The notes under the pieces: model-generated | Told to the model about the DNA's origin: nothing | Databases searched by the model: none | Seen by the model: only the letters and a program-made list of their open reading frames with translations | Shown here: positions 32,418 to 40,403 of the stretch, piece by piece | Layout: each line of letters opens with the position of its first letter | Position numbering within the stretch: position 1 is the first letter of the stretch | Assembly (NCBI GenBank): GCA_016713785.1 | Contig: JADJOM010000003.1 | Span: 1,321,501 to 1,385,500 of the forward strand | Direction: 5' to 3' | DNA length: 64,000 bases | Origin: Gemmatimonadota bacterium | Lineage (GTDB): Bacteria > Gemmatimonadota > Gemmatimonadetes > Gemmatimonadales > GWC2-71-9 | Made by a program: the position numbers and the translations under genes

Positions 32418-33413
32418 TCATGCGTTGGTCCGGGCCAGGAAGCCCATGCGCTCGCGCACCGCGCGCATGGTCTCGCCCGCGATGCGGCGGGCGCGCGCCG
32501 CCCCATCCCCGAGGATCTGGTGCACCCGCTCCGGGTGCGCCGTCAGCTCGGCGGCCCGGGCGCGGATCGGGTCCAGGGCCGCGTTCATCCCCTCCGCCAG
32601 CACCTTCTTGCAGTCGATGCACCCCCACCCCGCCGTGCGGCAGTTCCCGGCCACCGTCTCGACCATGGCCGCCGCGGAGAAGTGCTTGTGCAGCGCGTAG
32701 ATGTTGCAGTTGTCGGGGTTCCCCGGGTCCTGCCGCCGAAGCCGCGCCGGGTCGGTCTTGGCTGGCCGCAGCTTCTCCCAGACCTGCTCGGGAGGTTCGA
32801 GGATGCCGATGGTGTTCCCCAGGCTCTTCGACATCTTGGCCTGGCCGTCGAGGCCCACGATCCGCTTGGCCTCGGTGAGCATCGGCTTGGGCTCGGGGAA
32901 GAACGGCTCGCCACCGGCGAACTCCTGGTTCCACTTGCGGCAGATCTCGCGGGTGAGCTCCAGGTGCTGCACCTGGTCCTCGCCCACGGGCACCAGGTCC
33001 GCCTTGTAGAGCAGGATGTCGGCCGCCATGAGCACCGGATAGTTGAGCAACCCGGCGGGGATGCTCTCGACCCGGGTAGACTTATCTTTGAACTGCGTCA
33101 TCCGCTCCAGCTCGCCGATGGGCGTCACCGTGTTGAAGAGCCACATCAGCTCGGCGTGCTCGGGGACGTGCGACTGGACGAACAGCGTCACCCGCTCCGG
33201 GTCCACGCCGGCCGCGAGCACGCCGACGGCCATCTCCCAGGTCCGCCGCGCGAGGGTCCCGGCGTCGTACCGACCGGTGATCGCGTGCAGGTCCACCACG
33301 CAGTAGAGACACTCATACGATTGCTGCAGCTGGACCCAGTTCTGGACGGCGCCGAGCCAGTTGCCGATGTGCAGCTCGCCGCTGGGCTGGATTCCGGAAA
33401 AGATACGAGGCAT
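32418..33413 (-). CDS. trpS: Tryptophanyl-tRNA synthetase
   Basis: This 331-residue class I synthetase has the HIGH-type motif as ELHIGNWLGA and KMSKS as QAKMSKSLGNTI. Other family features are SGIQPSGELHIGN at the very start, PVLMAADILLYKADLVPVGEDQVQHLELTR and AGWGCIDCKKVL near the end. Length is normal for the bacterial enzyme. The ATG at 33413 lies directly at the predicted transcription start (see promoter at 33420), so the message may be leaderless. Confidence 0.96.
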   Translation of the reverse strand: MPRIFSGIQPSGELHIGNWLGAVQNWVQLQQSYECLYCVVDLHAITGRYDAGTLARRTWEMAVGVLAAGVDPERVTLFVQSHVPEHAELMWLFNTVTPIGELERMTQFKDKSTRVESIPAGLLNYPVLMAADILLYKADLVPVGEDQVQHLELTREICRKWNQEFAGGEPFFPEPKPMLTEAKRIVGLDGQAKMSKSLGNTIGILEPPEQVWEKLRPAKTDPARLRRQDPGNPDNCNIYALHKHFSAAAMVETVAGNCRTAGWGCIDCKKVLAEGMNAALDPIRARAAELTAHPERVHQILGDGAARARRIAGETMRAVRERMGFLARTNA

Positions 33414-33419
33414 CGGCGC

Positions 33420-33448
33420 AAGCTATTGGGACGGGGAGAGCCACGCAA
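33420..33448 (-). promoter_or_regulatory. Predicted trpS promoter, possibly leaderless
   Basis: On the minus strand TTGCGT (33448-33443), 17 bases, TAGCTT (33425-33420). The -10 ends only 6 bases before the trpS ATG, implying no or almost no 5' leader. Confidence 0.4.
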
Positions 33449-33449
33449 G

Positions 33450-34244
33450 ATGGCATCGGCCAACGACTTACTACGCACCGCCCGCGCCGCCGCCGAGGCG
33501 GCCGGCCACTACCTGCGCACCGTGGACCGGCCCGCGGGGCCCGCCGCCTGGATCGCCAAGGGGCGCGCCGACTGGGCCACCGAGGTCGATCGCGAGTCGG
33601 AGCGGATCATCGGCGCGATCCTGGCCAGGGAGACTCCCGGGGCACGCATCGTGGGCGAGGAGCTGACCCCCGAGGTGCAGACCGGGGGCCTGGTGTGGAT
33701 TGTCGACCCTCTCGACGGCACCACCAACTTCCTCCACGGCTTCCCCGCCTTTGCCGTCTCCATCGCGGCGGCGGTGGAGGGCCGGCTGGAAGCGGCCGTG
33801 GTGCTGCATGTGCCGCTCAATCGCCTGAGCACCGCCACCCGCGGGGGCGGGGCCTGGGAGGGAGGCCGCCGGCTGGCGGTGTCCACCATCGATGACCCGG
33901 CCCACTCCCTGATCGGCACCGGATTTCCCTTTCGCGACTTCGACCGGCTCGACGAGTACCTCGGGCAGTTCCGTCGGGTCGTCCTCGGGTCCACCGGAAT
34001 CCGGCGCCCCGGGTCGGCCGCCATCGACCTGGCCGACGTCGCCGCCGGGCGGTTCGACGGGTTCTGGGAGCAGCGGCTCTCGGCCTGGGACATCGCCGCC
34101 GGCATCCTGCTGGTGCGTGAGGCCGGCGGGCTGGTCACCGACCGCACCGGCCGTGACCTCGGCGTGGAGCACGGCGAGGTGATCGCCGGCAACCCCGCAA
34201 TCCACCACTGGCTGCTCGACATCATGAGGGAGGACCCGGCGTGA
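33450..34244 (+). CDS. Inositol monophosphatase family protein
   Basis: This 264-residue Mg-dependent, Li-sensitive-type phosphatase shows the three metal motifs: IVGEELTPE, WIVDPLDGTTNFLHGFP and SAWDIAAGILLVREAGG. Members hydrolyse inositol-1-phosphate, related sugar phosphates or 3'-phosphoadenosine compounds; which is used here is not readable. It begins 36 bases from the divergent trpS start, with GGGGAG upstream. It overlaps the next gene by GTGA. Confidence 0.9.
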   Translation: MASANDLLRTARAAAEAAGHYLRTVDRPAGPAAWIAKGRADWATEVDRESERIIGAILARETPGARIVGEELTPEVQTGGLVWIVDPLDGTTNFLHGFPAFAVSIAAAVEGRLEAAVVLHVPLNRLSTATRGGGAWEGGRRLAVSTIDDPAHSLIGTGFPFRDFDRLDEYLGQFRRVVLGSTGIRRPGSAAIDLADVAAGRFDGFWEQRLSAWDIAAGILLVREAGGLVTDRTGRDLGVEHGEVIAGNPAIHHWLLDIMREDPA

Positions 34245-34879
34245 ACCCGGACCAGCGCCTCGCAGACGTGCTCGGCGCCATCGCCGAGGGCACCCCGGCC
34301 CCAGGCGGGGGAGCCGCCGCCGCCGTCGCGGGGGCGCTCGCCGCGGCCCTCGCCGGGATGTGCGGGCGGCTGGCCCTGCCCCGCGCCGCCCCGGAGGCGC
34401 ACCCGGGGGTGGAGTCGCTGATCGAGCGGGCCGACGCCCTCCGCGCGCAGCTCGCCGCCCTGGCGGAGCGTGACGCGGAGGCCTATCGCCAGGTGCTCGA
34501 GGCCCAGCGGGCCACCGACGGGACCGAGGGAGACCGGCGGCTGCGGAGGGTCGCGGCCTGGCGGGAGGCGGTGCGGGTGCCGGCGGGTGTGATCCGCGCC
34601 TGCCGCGAGGTGGCGCTGCTGGCCCGGCGGATGGCGCGCGACGGGCTGCCGGGCGCCCAGGGCGATGCGCTCATGGCCGCGCTCCTCGCGGCGGCGGCGG
34701 CGGCCGGCTCGCAGGTCAACCTGCGGCTCAACCTCAACGCCGCGGGGCGGCCCGAGGACCTGCGGGTCCTGGCCGATGAATCGGAGATCCTGCTGCGGGA
34801 GACCCAGCGCGCGGCGGCGGATGCCCGGCTGGCGGTGGAGGAGCGGCTGGGCGTGGGCCGCGGGGGGGCTACTGCGTGA
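34241..34879 (+). CDS. Cyclodeaminase/cyclohydrolase (FchA-like) family protein
   Basis: This 212-residue helical protein matches the formiminotransferase-cyclodeaminase C-terminal family. It has LADVLGAIAEGTPAPGGGAAAAVAGALAAALAGM at the start, long Ala-rich helices, ERDAEAYRQVLEAQR and GSQVNLRLNLNA near the end. Relatives release ammonia from 5-formimino-THF or hydrolyse methenyl-THF. Without a folate partner gene nearby the role in one-carbon metabolism is inferred. Its 3' end overlaps the convergent map gene by 11 bases. Confidence 0.82.
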   Translation: MNPDQRLADVLGAIAEGTPAPGGGAAAAVAGALAAALAGMCGRLALPRAAPEAHPGVESLIERADALRAQLAALAERDAEAYRQVLEAQRATDGTEGDRRLRRVAAWREAVRVPAGVIRACREVALLARRMARDGLPGAQGDALMAALLAAAAAAGSQVNLRLNLNAAGRPEDLRVLADESEILLRETQRAAADARLAVEERLGVGRGGATA

Positions 34880-35618
34880 GGATGCGGGGCCCGGCCTTGG
34901 TGATGGCCACCGTGTGCTCGAAGTGGGCCGACAGGCTGCCGTCGGCGGTCACCACCGTCCACTTGTCCGGCAGGGTCTTCGTGGCGTAGTGCCCCGCGGT
35001 GATCATCGGCTCGATGGCGATGGTCATCCCTTCCAGCAGCCGCGGCCCCCGCTTGGGGTGGCCGTGGTTGGGCACCTGCGGCTCCTCGTGGAACTGGGTG
35101 CCGATCCCGTGCCCCACCAGCTCCCGCACCACCCCGAATCCCGCCGCCTCCGCCATCGCCTGCACGGCGTGGCCGATGTCGCCCACGTGGTTCCCGATGG
35201 TGGCCTGCGCGATCCCGGCGGCGAGGCACTCCTGGGTCACCCGCAGCAGGCGGGTGGCCTCCGGGGCGATCTCCCCTACCGCCACCGTGGTGGCCGAGTC
35301 GGCGTGCAGGCCGTCGAGGTGTACGCCCACGTCGATGCTCACGATGTTGCCCTCCCGGAGCACCCGGCGGGTGCTCGGGATGCCGTGGACGATCTCCTCG
35401 TTGATCGAGGTGCAGAGCGTCTTGGGGAAGCCGTACAGGCCCTTGAACGACGGGGTGGCGCCCGGGTGGCTGCGGATGAACTCCTCCGCCGCGCGATCGA
35501 GGTCCTCGGTGGACATGCCGGGCCGCACCGTGCGGGCCAGCAGGGCCAGGGTCTCGCCGACGATGTGCCCGGCGCGGGCCATCGTCTCGATCTCGCGGGG
35601 GGACTTGATGGTGATCAT
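34869..35618 (-). CDS. map: Methionine aminopeptidase, type I
   Basis: This 249-residue enzyme removes the initiator Met. It has the five metal ligands in the usual order: Asp in VSIDVGVHLDG, Asp in GLHADSATT, His in ELVGHGIGTQFHEEP, Glu in TIAIEPMI and Glu in SAHFEHTVAI. It sits after secY-adk at the end of the long ribosomal block, as in many bacteria. Here the next genes are convergent and unrelated in place of infA and the alpha operon. The gap to adk is 38 bases. Confidence 0.95.
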   Translation of the reverse strand: MITIKSPREIETMARAGHIVGETLALLARTVRPGMSTEDLDRAAEEFIRSHPGATPSFKGLYGFPKTLCTSINEEIVHGIPSTRRVLREGNIVSIDVGVHLDGLHADSATTVAVGEIAPEATRLLRVTQECLAAGIAQATIGNHVGDIGHAVQAMAEAAGFGVVRELVGHGIGTQFHEEPQVPNHGHPKRGPRLLEGMTIAIEPMITAGHYATKTLPDKWTVVTADGSLSAHFEHTVAITKAGPRILTQ

Positions 35619-35656
35619 GGCGGGTGCGGGGCCGGGCGGCGGGCCGCCCGGTGGCC

Positions 35657-36220
35657 CTAGCGGCCGAGCAGGTCCTTCACCCGGCCGGCGATGGCGTCCA
35701 CGGTGCCAATGGCGTGGATCATGTGCACCCCGCCCCGGGCCTGGTACCAGGCCAGCACCGGCGCGGTCTGCTCCCGGTAGGCCGTGAGCCGGGTGGCGAC
35801 GGCCTTCGGGTCGTCGTCGGCGCGACCCTCGATGGTCCGGCGCTTCTCGATCCGGCCGAGGATCTCCTCGTTGGTCACGTCGAAGAAGAGCACGTGGTCC
35901 ATGGCCCGGCCCAGCTCGGTGAGCAGGCGGGTCACGCCCTCGGCCTGGGGGACGGTGCGCACCACCCCGTCGAAGATGACCCCGTTGCGGGCCTCCGGCT
36001 TGCCGAGCTCCTCGCGGACCACCCCCATGATGATCTCGTCGCTGACGAGCTGACCGGCCTCCATGATGGCCTTGGCCTTGAGCCCGACGGGCGTGCCGCG
36101 CTTGACGGCGTCCCGGAGCAGGTCGCCGGTGGCGAACTTGGGGAGGCCGAGCCGCTCGGAGAGGATGGCGCCCTGCGTGCCCTTGCCGGCGCCCGGGGGA
36201 CCGAGGAGAAGGATGTTCAT
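35657..36220 (-). CDS. adk: Adenylate kinase
   Basis: This 187-residue enzyme interconverts ATP + AMP and 2 ADP. The P loop is GPPGAGKGTQ. The AMP-binding loop reads FDGVVRTVPQAE, where FDGFPRT is usual. The LID is the short, zinc-less form with RRTIEGRADDDPKAV. I chose the ATG at 36220 (MNILLLGPPG). A promoter candidate lies just upstream and a hairpin separates it from secY, so adk-map may be transcribed separately. Confidence 0.95.
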   Translation of the reverse strand: MNILLLGPPGAGKGTQGAILSERLGLPKFATGDLLRDAVKRGTPVGLKAKAIMEAGQLVSDEIIMGVVREELGKPEARNGVIFDGVVRTVPQAEGVTRLLTELGRAMDHVLFFDVTNEEILGRIEKRRTIEGRADDDPKAVATRLTAYREQTAPVLAWYQARGGVHMIHAIGTVDAIAGRVKDLLGR

Positions 36221-36237
36221 ACCGGTGTCCGTGCAGA

Positions 36238-36267
36238 AAGGTAAGAGGGACCGGCTCGCTCTGTCAT
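36238..36267 (-). promoter_or_regulatory. Predicted adk-map promoter
   Basis: On the minus strand ATGACA (36267-36262), 18 bases, TACCTT (36243-36238), followed by TCTGCA. The -10 equals those at rpsL, fusA and glyS. The leader would be only about 10 bases. Confidence 0.5.
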
Positions 36268-36289
36268 CGGGGAGGCTCGAAGCAACGAA

Positions 36290-36317
36290 GGATCCCTGGT
36301 GTGGCACTCAGGGATCC
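36290..36317 (-). terminator. Hairpin between secY and adk
   Basis: GGATCCCTG (36290-36298) pairs perfectly with CAGGGATCC (36309-36317). On the minus strand it is followed by TTCGTT. It probably ends or attenuates the ribosomal transcript after secY. Confidence 0.5.
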
Positions 36318-36357
36318 CTCGCGGCGCTCCGGACGGCGGTCGGCCCGGGGCCGGCCG

Positions 36358-37671
36358 TCACATGAAGCGCTGCTGCCGCCCGCGGAACTTGATCCGCCCC
36401 GTCTTCATGAAGCTGTCGTACTTGCGGAGCTGGAGGTGCTGCTGGATCTGCGCGATGGTGTCGAGCAGCACGCCCACCACGATCAGCACGGAGGTGCCGC
36501 CGAACTGCTGCTGGAACCCGAGCTGCTTGGTCATGGTGACCGGGATGATCGCGATGATCGCGAGGAACAGCGCGCCCGGCAGGGTCACGCGGGCCAGGAC
36601 ATTGTCGATGTAGTCCGCGGTGCTGGCGCCCGGCTTCACGCCCGGGATGAAGCCGCCCTGCTTCTTCAGGTTCTCCGCCAGGTCCACCGAGTTGAAGATG
36701 ATGGACGTGTAGAAGTAGCTGAACAGCAGGATCAGGATCGCGAAGGTCAGGTCGTACGGAAGCTCGCCGGGGGTGAAGAAGTCGGCCATGTTCCGCATCC
36801 AGGTGTTCTGGGTGAAGCTGGCCAGGGTCCCGGGGACGATGATGATGGTCTGGGCGAAGACGATCGGCATCACGCCGGCGGTGATCAGCCGGATCGGGAT
36901 GAAGGTCTTCTGGCCCTGCGTCATGCGGCCGCGCCCCATGACCTTCCGGGGGATCTGCACCGGGATGCGCCGGGCCGCCAGGTGCATCGCGGTCACCGCG
37001 GCCACCACGGCCACCAGGATGGCGCCGAAGAGCAGCATCTTGCCGATCGACAGCGCGCCCTCGCGCCAGAAGCCGACCATCTGCACCAGGCCCGGCCAGA
37101 GGCGGTCGAGGATCGAGAAGGTGATGAGCAGGCTCATCCCGTTCCCGATGCCGCGCTCGGTGATCTGCTCGCCGAGCCACATGACGAAGATGGCGCCGGT
37201 GGTGAGCACCACGACCATGGCGAGCCGGGTCCAGAAGGTCGGGACCGGGACCGCGCCGGGGATGCTCTCGGTGAAGACCGCGAAGGTGTAGGCCTGCGCC
37301 AGGGCGATGCCGACCGTGATGTAGCGGGTCCACTGGGTCAGCTTCTTCTTGCCCTCCTCGTCCTTCTGCATCTTGCCGATCGAGGGCACGATGCCCCCGG
37401 CCAGCTGGAAGATGATCGAGGCGGAGATGTAGGGCATGATGCCGAGGGCGAACACCGTGGCGCGGGAGAGCCCGCCGCCCAGGGTGTCGTACAGCCCGAA
37501 GAACCCGGCGGCGGCCGAGTTCCGGATGAAGTCGGTCACGGCCTGGACGTTGACGCCGGGCGCGAAGATGTGCGCGCCGACGCGGTAGATCACCAGGGCG
37601 AGGAGGGTGAACCCGATCTTCTTCTGCAGCTCCGGGTCCATCCCGAGGCTGGGCCGGGTGGCGGCGGTCAT
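36358..37671 (-). CDS. secY: Protein translocase subunit SecY
   Basis: This 437-residue membrane protein forms the Sec channel with SecE and SecG. Ten helices can be traced. The family start is QKKIGFTLLALVIYRVGAHI. The plug region includes FFGLYDTLGGGLSRATVFALGIMPYISASIIFQL. The cytoplasmic loops that contact SecA and the ribosome are GRGRMTQGQKTFIP and YIDNVLARVTLPGA. Start overlaps the rplO stop (ATGA), the usual gene order. Confidence 0.96.
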   Translation of the reverse strand: MTAATRPSLGMDPELQKKIGFTLLALVIYRVGAHIFAPGVNVQAVTDFIRNSAAAGFFGLYDTLGGGLSRATVFALGIMPYISASIIFQLAGGIVPSIGKMQKDEEGKKKLTQWTRYITVGIALAQAYTFAVFTESIPGAVPVPTFWTRLAMVVVLTTGAIFVMWLGEQITERGIGNGMSLLITFSILDRLWPGLVQMVGFWREGALSIGKMLLFGAILVAVVAAVTAMHLAARRIPVQIPRKVMGRGRMTQGQKTFIPIRLITAGVMPIVFAQTIIIVPGTLASFTQNTWMRNMADFFTPGELPYDLTFAILILLFSYFYTSIIFNSVDLAENLKKQGGFIPGVKPGASTADYIDNVLARVTLPGALFLAIIAIIPVTMTKQLGFQQQFGGTSVLIVVGVLLDTIAQIQQHLQLRKYDSFMKTGRIKFRGRQQRFM

Positions 37672-38126
37672 TCGGCGCTGATCTTCCCGCCGGCCTGCTC
37701 GATCTTGCTCTTCGCCGCGCCGGAGAGCTTGACCCCGGAGACGGTGTAGGCGCGATCCACCGCGCCGGTCCCGAGGAGCTTCACCGGCACGTCGCGCTTG
37801 GCGATGAGCCCGGCGGCGTGGAGGGTGTCCGGATTGACCTCGGTGGCGGTGAGGCCGCCGAGATCCTTCAGGTTGACCGGCTGCGCGATGACCTTGAACG
37901 GGTTGGTGAACCCGCGCTTGGGCAGCCGCCGGTACATCGGCATCTGGCCGCCCTCGAAGCCCGGATTGGTCTCACCGCCCTGCCGGGCCTTGTGGCCCTT
38001 GTGGCCGCGGCCGGAGGTCTTGCCCTTGCCGGAGCCGGGGCCGCGCCCCACGCGCATCTTGCCCTTGGTCGACCCGCGGGCCGGCCGGAGGTTCGAGAGC
38101 GTGATCGTGGAGTTCTTGTCCGCCAT
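37668..38126 (-). CDS. rplO: 50S ribosomal protein L15
   Basis: This 152-residue protein starts with the family sequence ITLSNLRPARGSTKGKMRVGRG and has the Gly/Lys-rich GSGKGKTSGRGHKGHKARQGG arm that enters the 23S rRNA. The C-terminal globular domain ends AKSKIEQAGGKI. It lies between rpmD and secY as usual. Confidence 0.96.
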   Translation of the reverse strand: MADKNSTITLSNLRPARGSTKGKMRVGRGPGSGKGKTSGRGHKGHKARQGGETNPGFEGGQMPMYRRLPKRGFTNPFKVIAQPVNLKDLGGLTATEVNPDTLHAAGLIAKRDVPVKLLGTGAVDRAYTVSGVKLSGAAKSKIEQAGGKISAE

Positions 38127-38387
38127 TTACTTCTCCTGGGCCGGCGCCACCTCGATGAGGTGGCGCACCTTGAACAGCATTCCGCGCACCGAGGCGGTGT
38201 TCGGGACCTCGGACACCGACTGGTGCCGCTTGAGGCCGAGCGCCTTGAGGGTCCGCCGCATGGTCACGGGGTGCCCGATCCCCGAGCGGATCTGCTTCAC
38301 CCACAGCCGCTTGGCCTGGGCCTCGGTGGGCACCTTCGCCGCGTGATAGGCCGGGCCCTGTCGCCCGACGACTGGATTGCGCCCCAT
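38127..38387 (-). CDS. rpmD: 50S ribosomal protein L30
   Basis: The L30 core is clear (LWVKQIRSGIGHPVTMRRTL, then LGLKRHQSVSEVPNTASVRGML). At 86 residues it is longer than the common 60-residue form, because of an N-terminal extension of about 27 residues (MGRNPVVGRQGPAYHAAKVP). The start is only three bases after the rpsE stop, and no internal start fits better. Confidence 0.9.
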   Translation of the reverse strand: MGRNPVVGRQGPAYHAAKVPTEAQAKRLWVKQIRSGIGHPVTMRRTLKALGLKRHQSVSEVPNTASVRGMLFKVRHLIEVAPAQEK

Positions 38388-38390
38388 CGG

Positions 38391-39068
38391 TTACGCCTCC
38401 TGCGGGGCGCGATAGGCGATCTGGTCCGCCTCCACGCCACGCTCCCGCGCCACCTGGCGCGCGGTGACCAGCTGCTGGAGCCCGTTGAGCGTCGCCCGCA
38501 CCATGTTGTGCGGGTTGTTCGAGCCCAGGCTCTTGGTGAGGATGTCGGTGATGCCCGCGCAGGCCAGCACCGAGCGGATCGGGCCACCGGCGATCACGCC
38601 GGTGCCGCTGGCCGCGGGCTTGAGCAGCACCCGGCCCGCGCCGTGCCGGCCGAGGACCTCGTGCGGGATGGTGGCGCCGACGCGCGGCAGCTCGACCATC
38701 GTGCGCTTGGCCGCGTCGACCGCCTTGCGGACGGCCTCGGAGACCTCGTTGGCCTTGCCGGTCGCGATGCCGACCTTGCCCTTGCCGTCGCCGACGGCCA
38801 CGAGGGCGTTGAACGAGAAGCGCCGGCCGCCCTTGACCACCTTGGCCACGCGGTTGATCGCCACGACGTTCTCGATGAACTCGCTGTGCTCCTGGTCGCG
38901 GTCGCCGCGCTTGCCACCCCGGCCGCGCCCGCCGCCCTGGCCGCCGCGCCCGCCCTGGCCGCCGCGCCCGCCGCCGCCCTGGCCGCCGCGCCCGCCCCGG
39001 CCGCGCTGCTCGCCGCCGCCCTGCGGAGTGGCGGTCTCGCCGCCGGTGGTGCCCTGTTCGTCCGCCAT
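38391..39068 (-). CDS. rpsE: 30S ribosomal protein S5 with Gly/Arg-rich N-terminal extension
   Basis: The S5 body begins at about residue 62 (EFIENVVAINRVAKVVKGG) and contains the usual ram/spectinomycin-region loop VVKGGRRFSF and GSNNPHNMVRATLNGL. It is preceded by an unusual tail. Residues 17-55 consist of RGG, GGQGG and GRGR repeats, like eukaryotic RGG boxes. The total of 225 residues compares with about 165 normally. The ATG at 39068 follows the rplR stop by two bases. The reading frame is also open upstream, but only because rplR is frameshifted; it is not a fusion protein. Confidence 0.92.
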   Translation of the reverse strand: MADEQGTTGGETATPQGGGEQRGRGGRGGQGGGGRGGQGGRGGQGGGRGRGGKRGDRDQEHSEFIENVVAINRVAKVVKGGRRFSFNALVAVGDGKGKVGIATGKANEVSEAVRKAVDAAKRTMVELPRVGATIPHEVLGRHGAGRVLLKPAASGTGVIAGGPIRSVLACAGITDILTKSLGSNNPHNMVRATLNGLQQLVTARQVARERGVEADQIAYRAPQEA

Positions 39069-39070
39069 GT

Positions 39071-39443
39071 CTAGAACTCCAGTCCGGCTTCGCGCGCGCC
39101 GTCGGCGACGGCCTTCACGCGACCGTGGTAGCGATAGCCCGCGCGGTCGAAGACGACACGGGTGATGCCGGCGGCCTTGGCCTTCGCCGCGAGGACCTTC
39201 CCCATCCCCCTTGGCCTTGCCGACCTTCCCGGCGCCCTCGGGGGTCACGCCCTCGGAGACATCCGAGACGCCGAGGAGGCACACGCCGCGGTCGTCGTCG
39301 ACCAGCTGGGCGTAGATGTGCTTGAGCGAGCGGAACACCGCGAGCCGCGGCCGCTCGGCCGTGCCGGCGACCTTCTTGCGCACCCGGAGGTGCCGCCGGG
39401 CCCGGAGTTCCTGCCGCGTGGACGGCGACTTGACTGCACGCAT
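39071..39443 (-). CDS. rplR: 50S ribosomal protein L18, frameshifted as sequenced
   Basis: From 39443 the frame gives a normal L18 N-terminus (QELRARRHLRVRKKVAGTAE, RPRLAVFRSLKHIYAQLVDD) as far as GKVGKAKG. The correct C-terminus (GITRVVFDRAGYRYHGRVKA ... EAGLEF, stop at 39071-39073) then continues in another frame. The switch lies at a run of five G residues on the minus strand (39206-39210); removing one G restores a 123-residue L18. L18 binds 5S rRNA and is essential. A sequencing or assembly error in the homopolymer is therefore the likeliest cause, although +1 frameshifting cannot be excluded. Confidence 0.85.
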
Positions 39444-39445
39444 CG

Positions 39446-39985
39446 TTACTTGGCTCCTGTCTTGCCGGCCTTCCGGCGGACCGTCTCACCCTGGTAGCGC
39501 ACGCCCTTGCCCTTGTAGGGCTCGGGCTTCCGGAGGCTGCGGATCTCCGCCGCCACCTGGCCGACCAGTTCCTTGTCCGGGCCCTCGATCTTCACGATGG
39601 TGTTGTTGTCCACCGTGAACTTGATCCCCGCCGGCGTCGGATAGTGCACCGGGTGGGAGAAGCCGAGCGCCAGCTGCAGGCCGGTCGGCTTGGCTTCGGC
39701 CTTGTAGCCCACGCCCTGGATCTCGAGCGTCTTGAGGAAGCCCTTGGCCACCCCGTCCACCATGTTCTGGACCAGGGTGCGGGTCAGGCCGTGCAGCGCC
39801 TTGTGCCGGGCCTCGTCGCTGGGCCGGGTGACGAGCACCTGCTCGCCCTGGACCGCGATCTGGATCTCCGGATGGAAGGTGCGGGTGAGCTCGCCCTTGG
39901 GGCCCTTCACGGACAGGGTGTGCCCGTGGAGGGTGAGGGTGACGCCCTTGGGCACCACCACCGGATGCTTGCCGATTCGGGACAT
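39446..39985 (-). CDS. rplF: 50S ribosomal protein L6
   Basis: This 179-residue protein starts MSRIGKHPVVVPKGV and carries the two L6 repeats. The C-terminal signature PEPYKGKGVRYQGETVRRKAGK, which touches the sarcin-ricin region, is intact. It lies between rpsH and rplR, as usual. Confidence 0.97.
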   Translation of the reverse strand: MSRIGKHPVVVPKGVTLTLHGHTLSVKGPKGELTRTFHPEIQIAVQGEQVLVTRPSDEARHKALHGLTRTLVQNMVDGVAKGFLKTLEIQGVGYKAEAKPTGLQLALGFSHPVHYPTPAGIKFTVDNNTIVKIEGPDKELVGQVAAEIRSLRKPEPYKGKGVRYQGETVRRKAGKTGAK

Positions 39986-39994
39986 GCGCGCCTC

Positions 39995-40390
39995 TTACCA
40001 GATGACGGCGAGCAGCTCGCCGCCCAGGTTCGCCGACCGCGCGTCGCGGTCGCTCATGAGGCCCTTCGGCGTGGACACGATCGCCATGCCGAGGCCGTTC
40101 TTGATCCGCGGGATCTCGCGCGACTTCACGTACTGGCGCAGGCCCGGGGACGACACGCGCTTGAGCTCGCGGATGACCGGCTGGTCATTGTGGTACTTGA
40201 GGTACAGCCGGAGCACGCCGCGCGCGCCGTCGTCGAGGATCTTGTAATCCGCGATGTAATGGTTGTCGCGCAGCAGCCGCGCCAGCTCGCTCTTGAGCTT
40301 GGACACCGGGATGTCCACCCGCTTGTGGCCGGCGGCGCAGGCGTTCCGGACGCGCGTCAGCATGTCCGCGACGGGATCTGTCATGCTCAT
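39995..40390 (-). CDS. rpsH: 30S ribosomal protein S8
   Basis: This 131-residue protein has the usual start MSMTDPVADMLTRVRNA and the C-terminal signature GLMSDRDARSANLGGELLAVIW, which binds 16S rRNA helix 21. The ATG at 40390 was preferred over 40384 by comparison with the common MSMTDP start. In other bacteria S8 represses the spc operon. Confidence 0.96.
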   Translation of the reverse strand: MSMTDPVADMLTRVRNACAAGHKRVDIPVSKLKSELARLLRDNHYIADYKILDDGARGVLRLYLKYHNDQPVIRELKRVSSPGLRQYVKSREIPRIKNGLGMAIVSTPKGLMSDRDARSANLGGELLAVIW

Positions 40391-40403
40391 CGTGTATGCT
40401 CTC

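Noticed and set aside
38391..39443. A 350-residue L18-S5 fusion protein
   Set aside because: The joint frame exists only because rplR is shifted by one G. Between about 39070 and 39205 it encodes Arg/Gly-rich nonsense while the proper L18 C-terminus lies in another frame.
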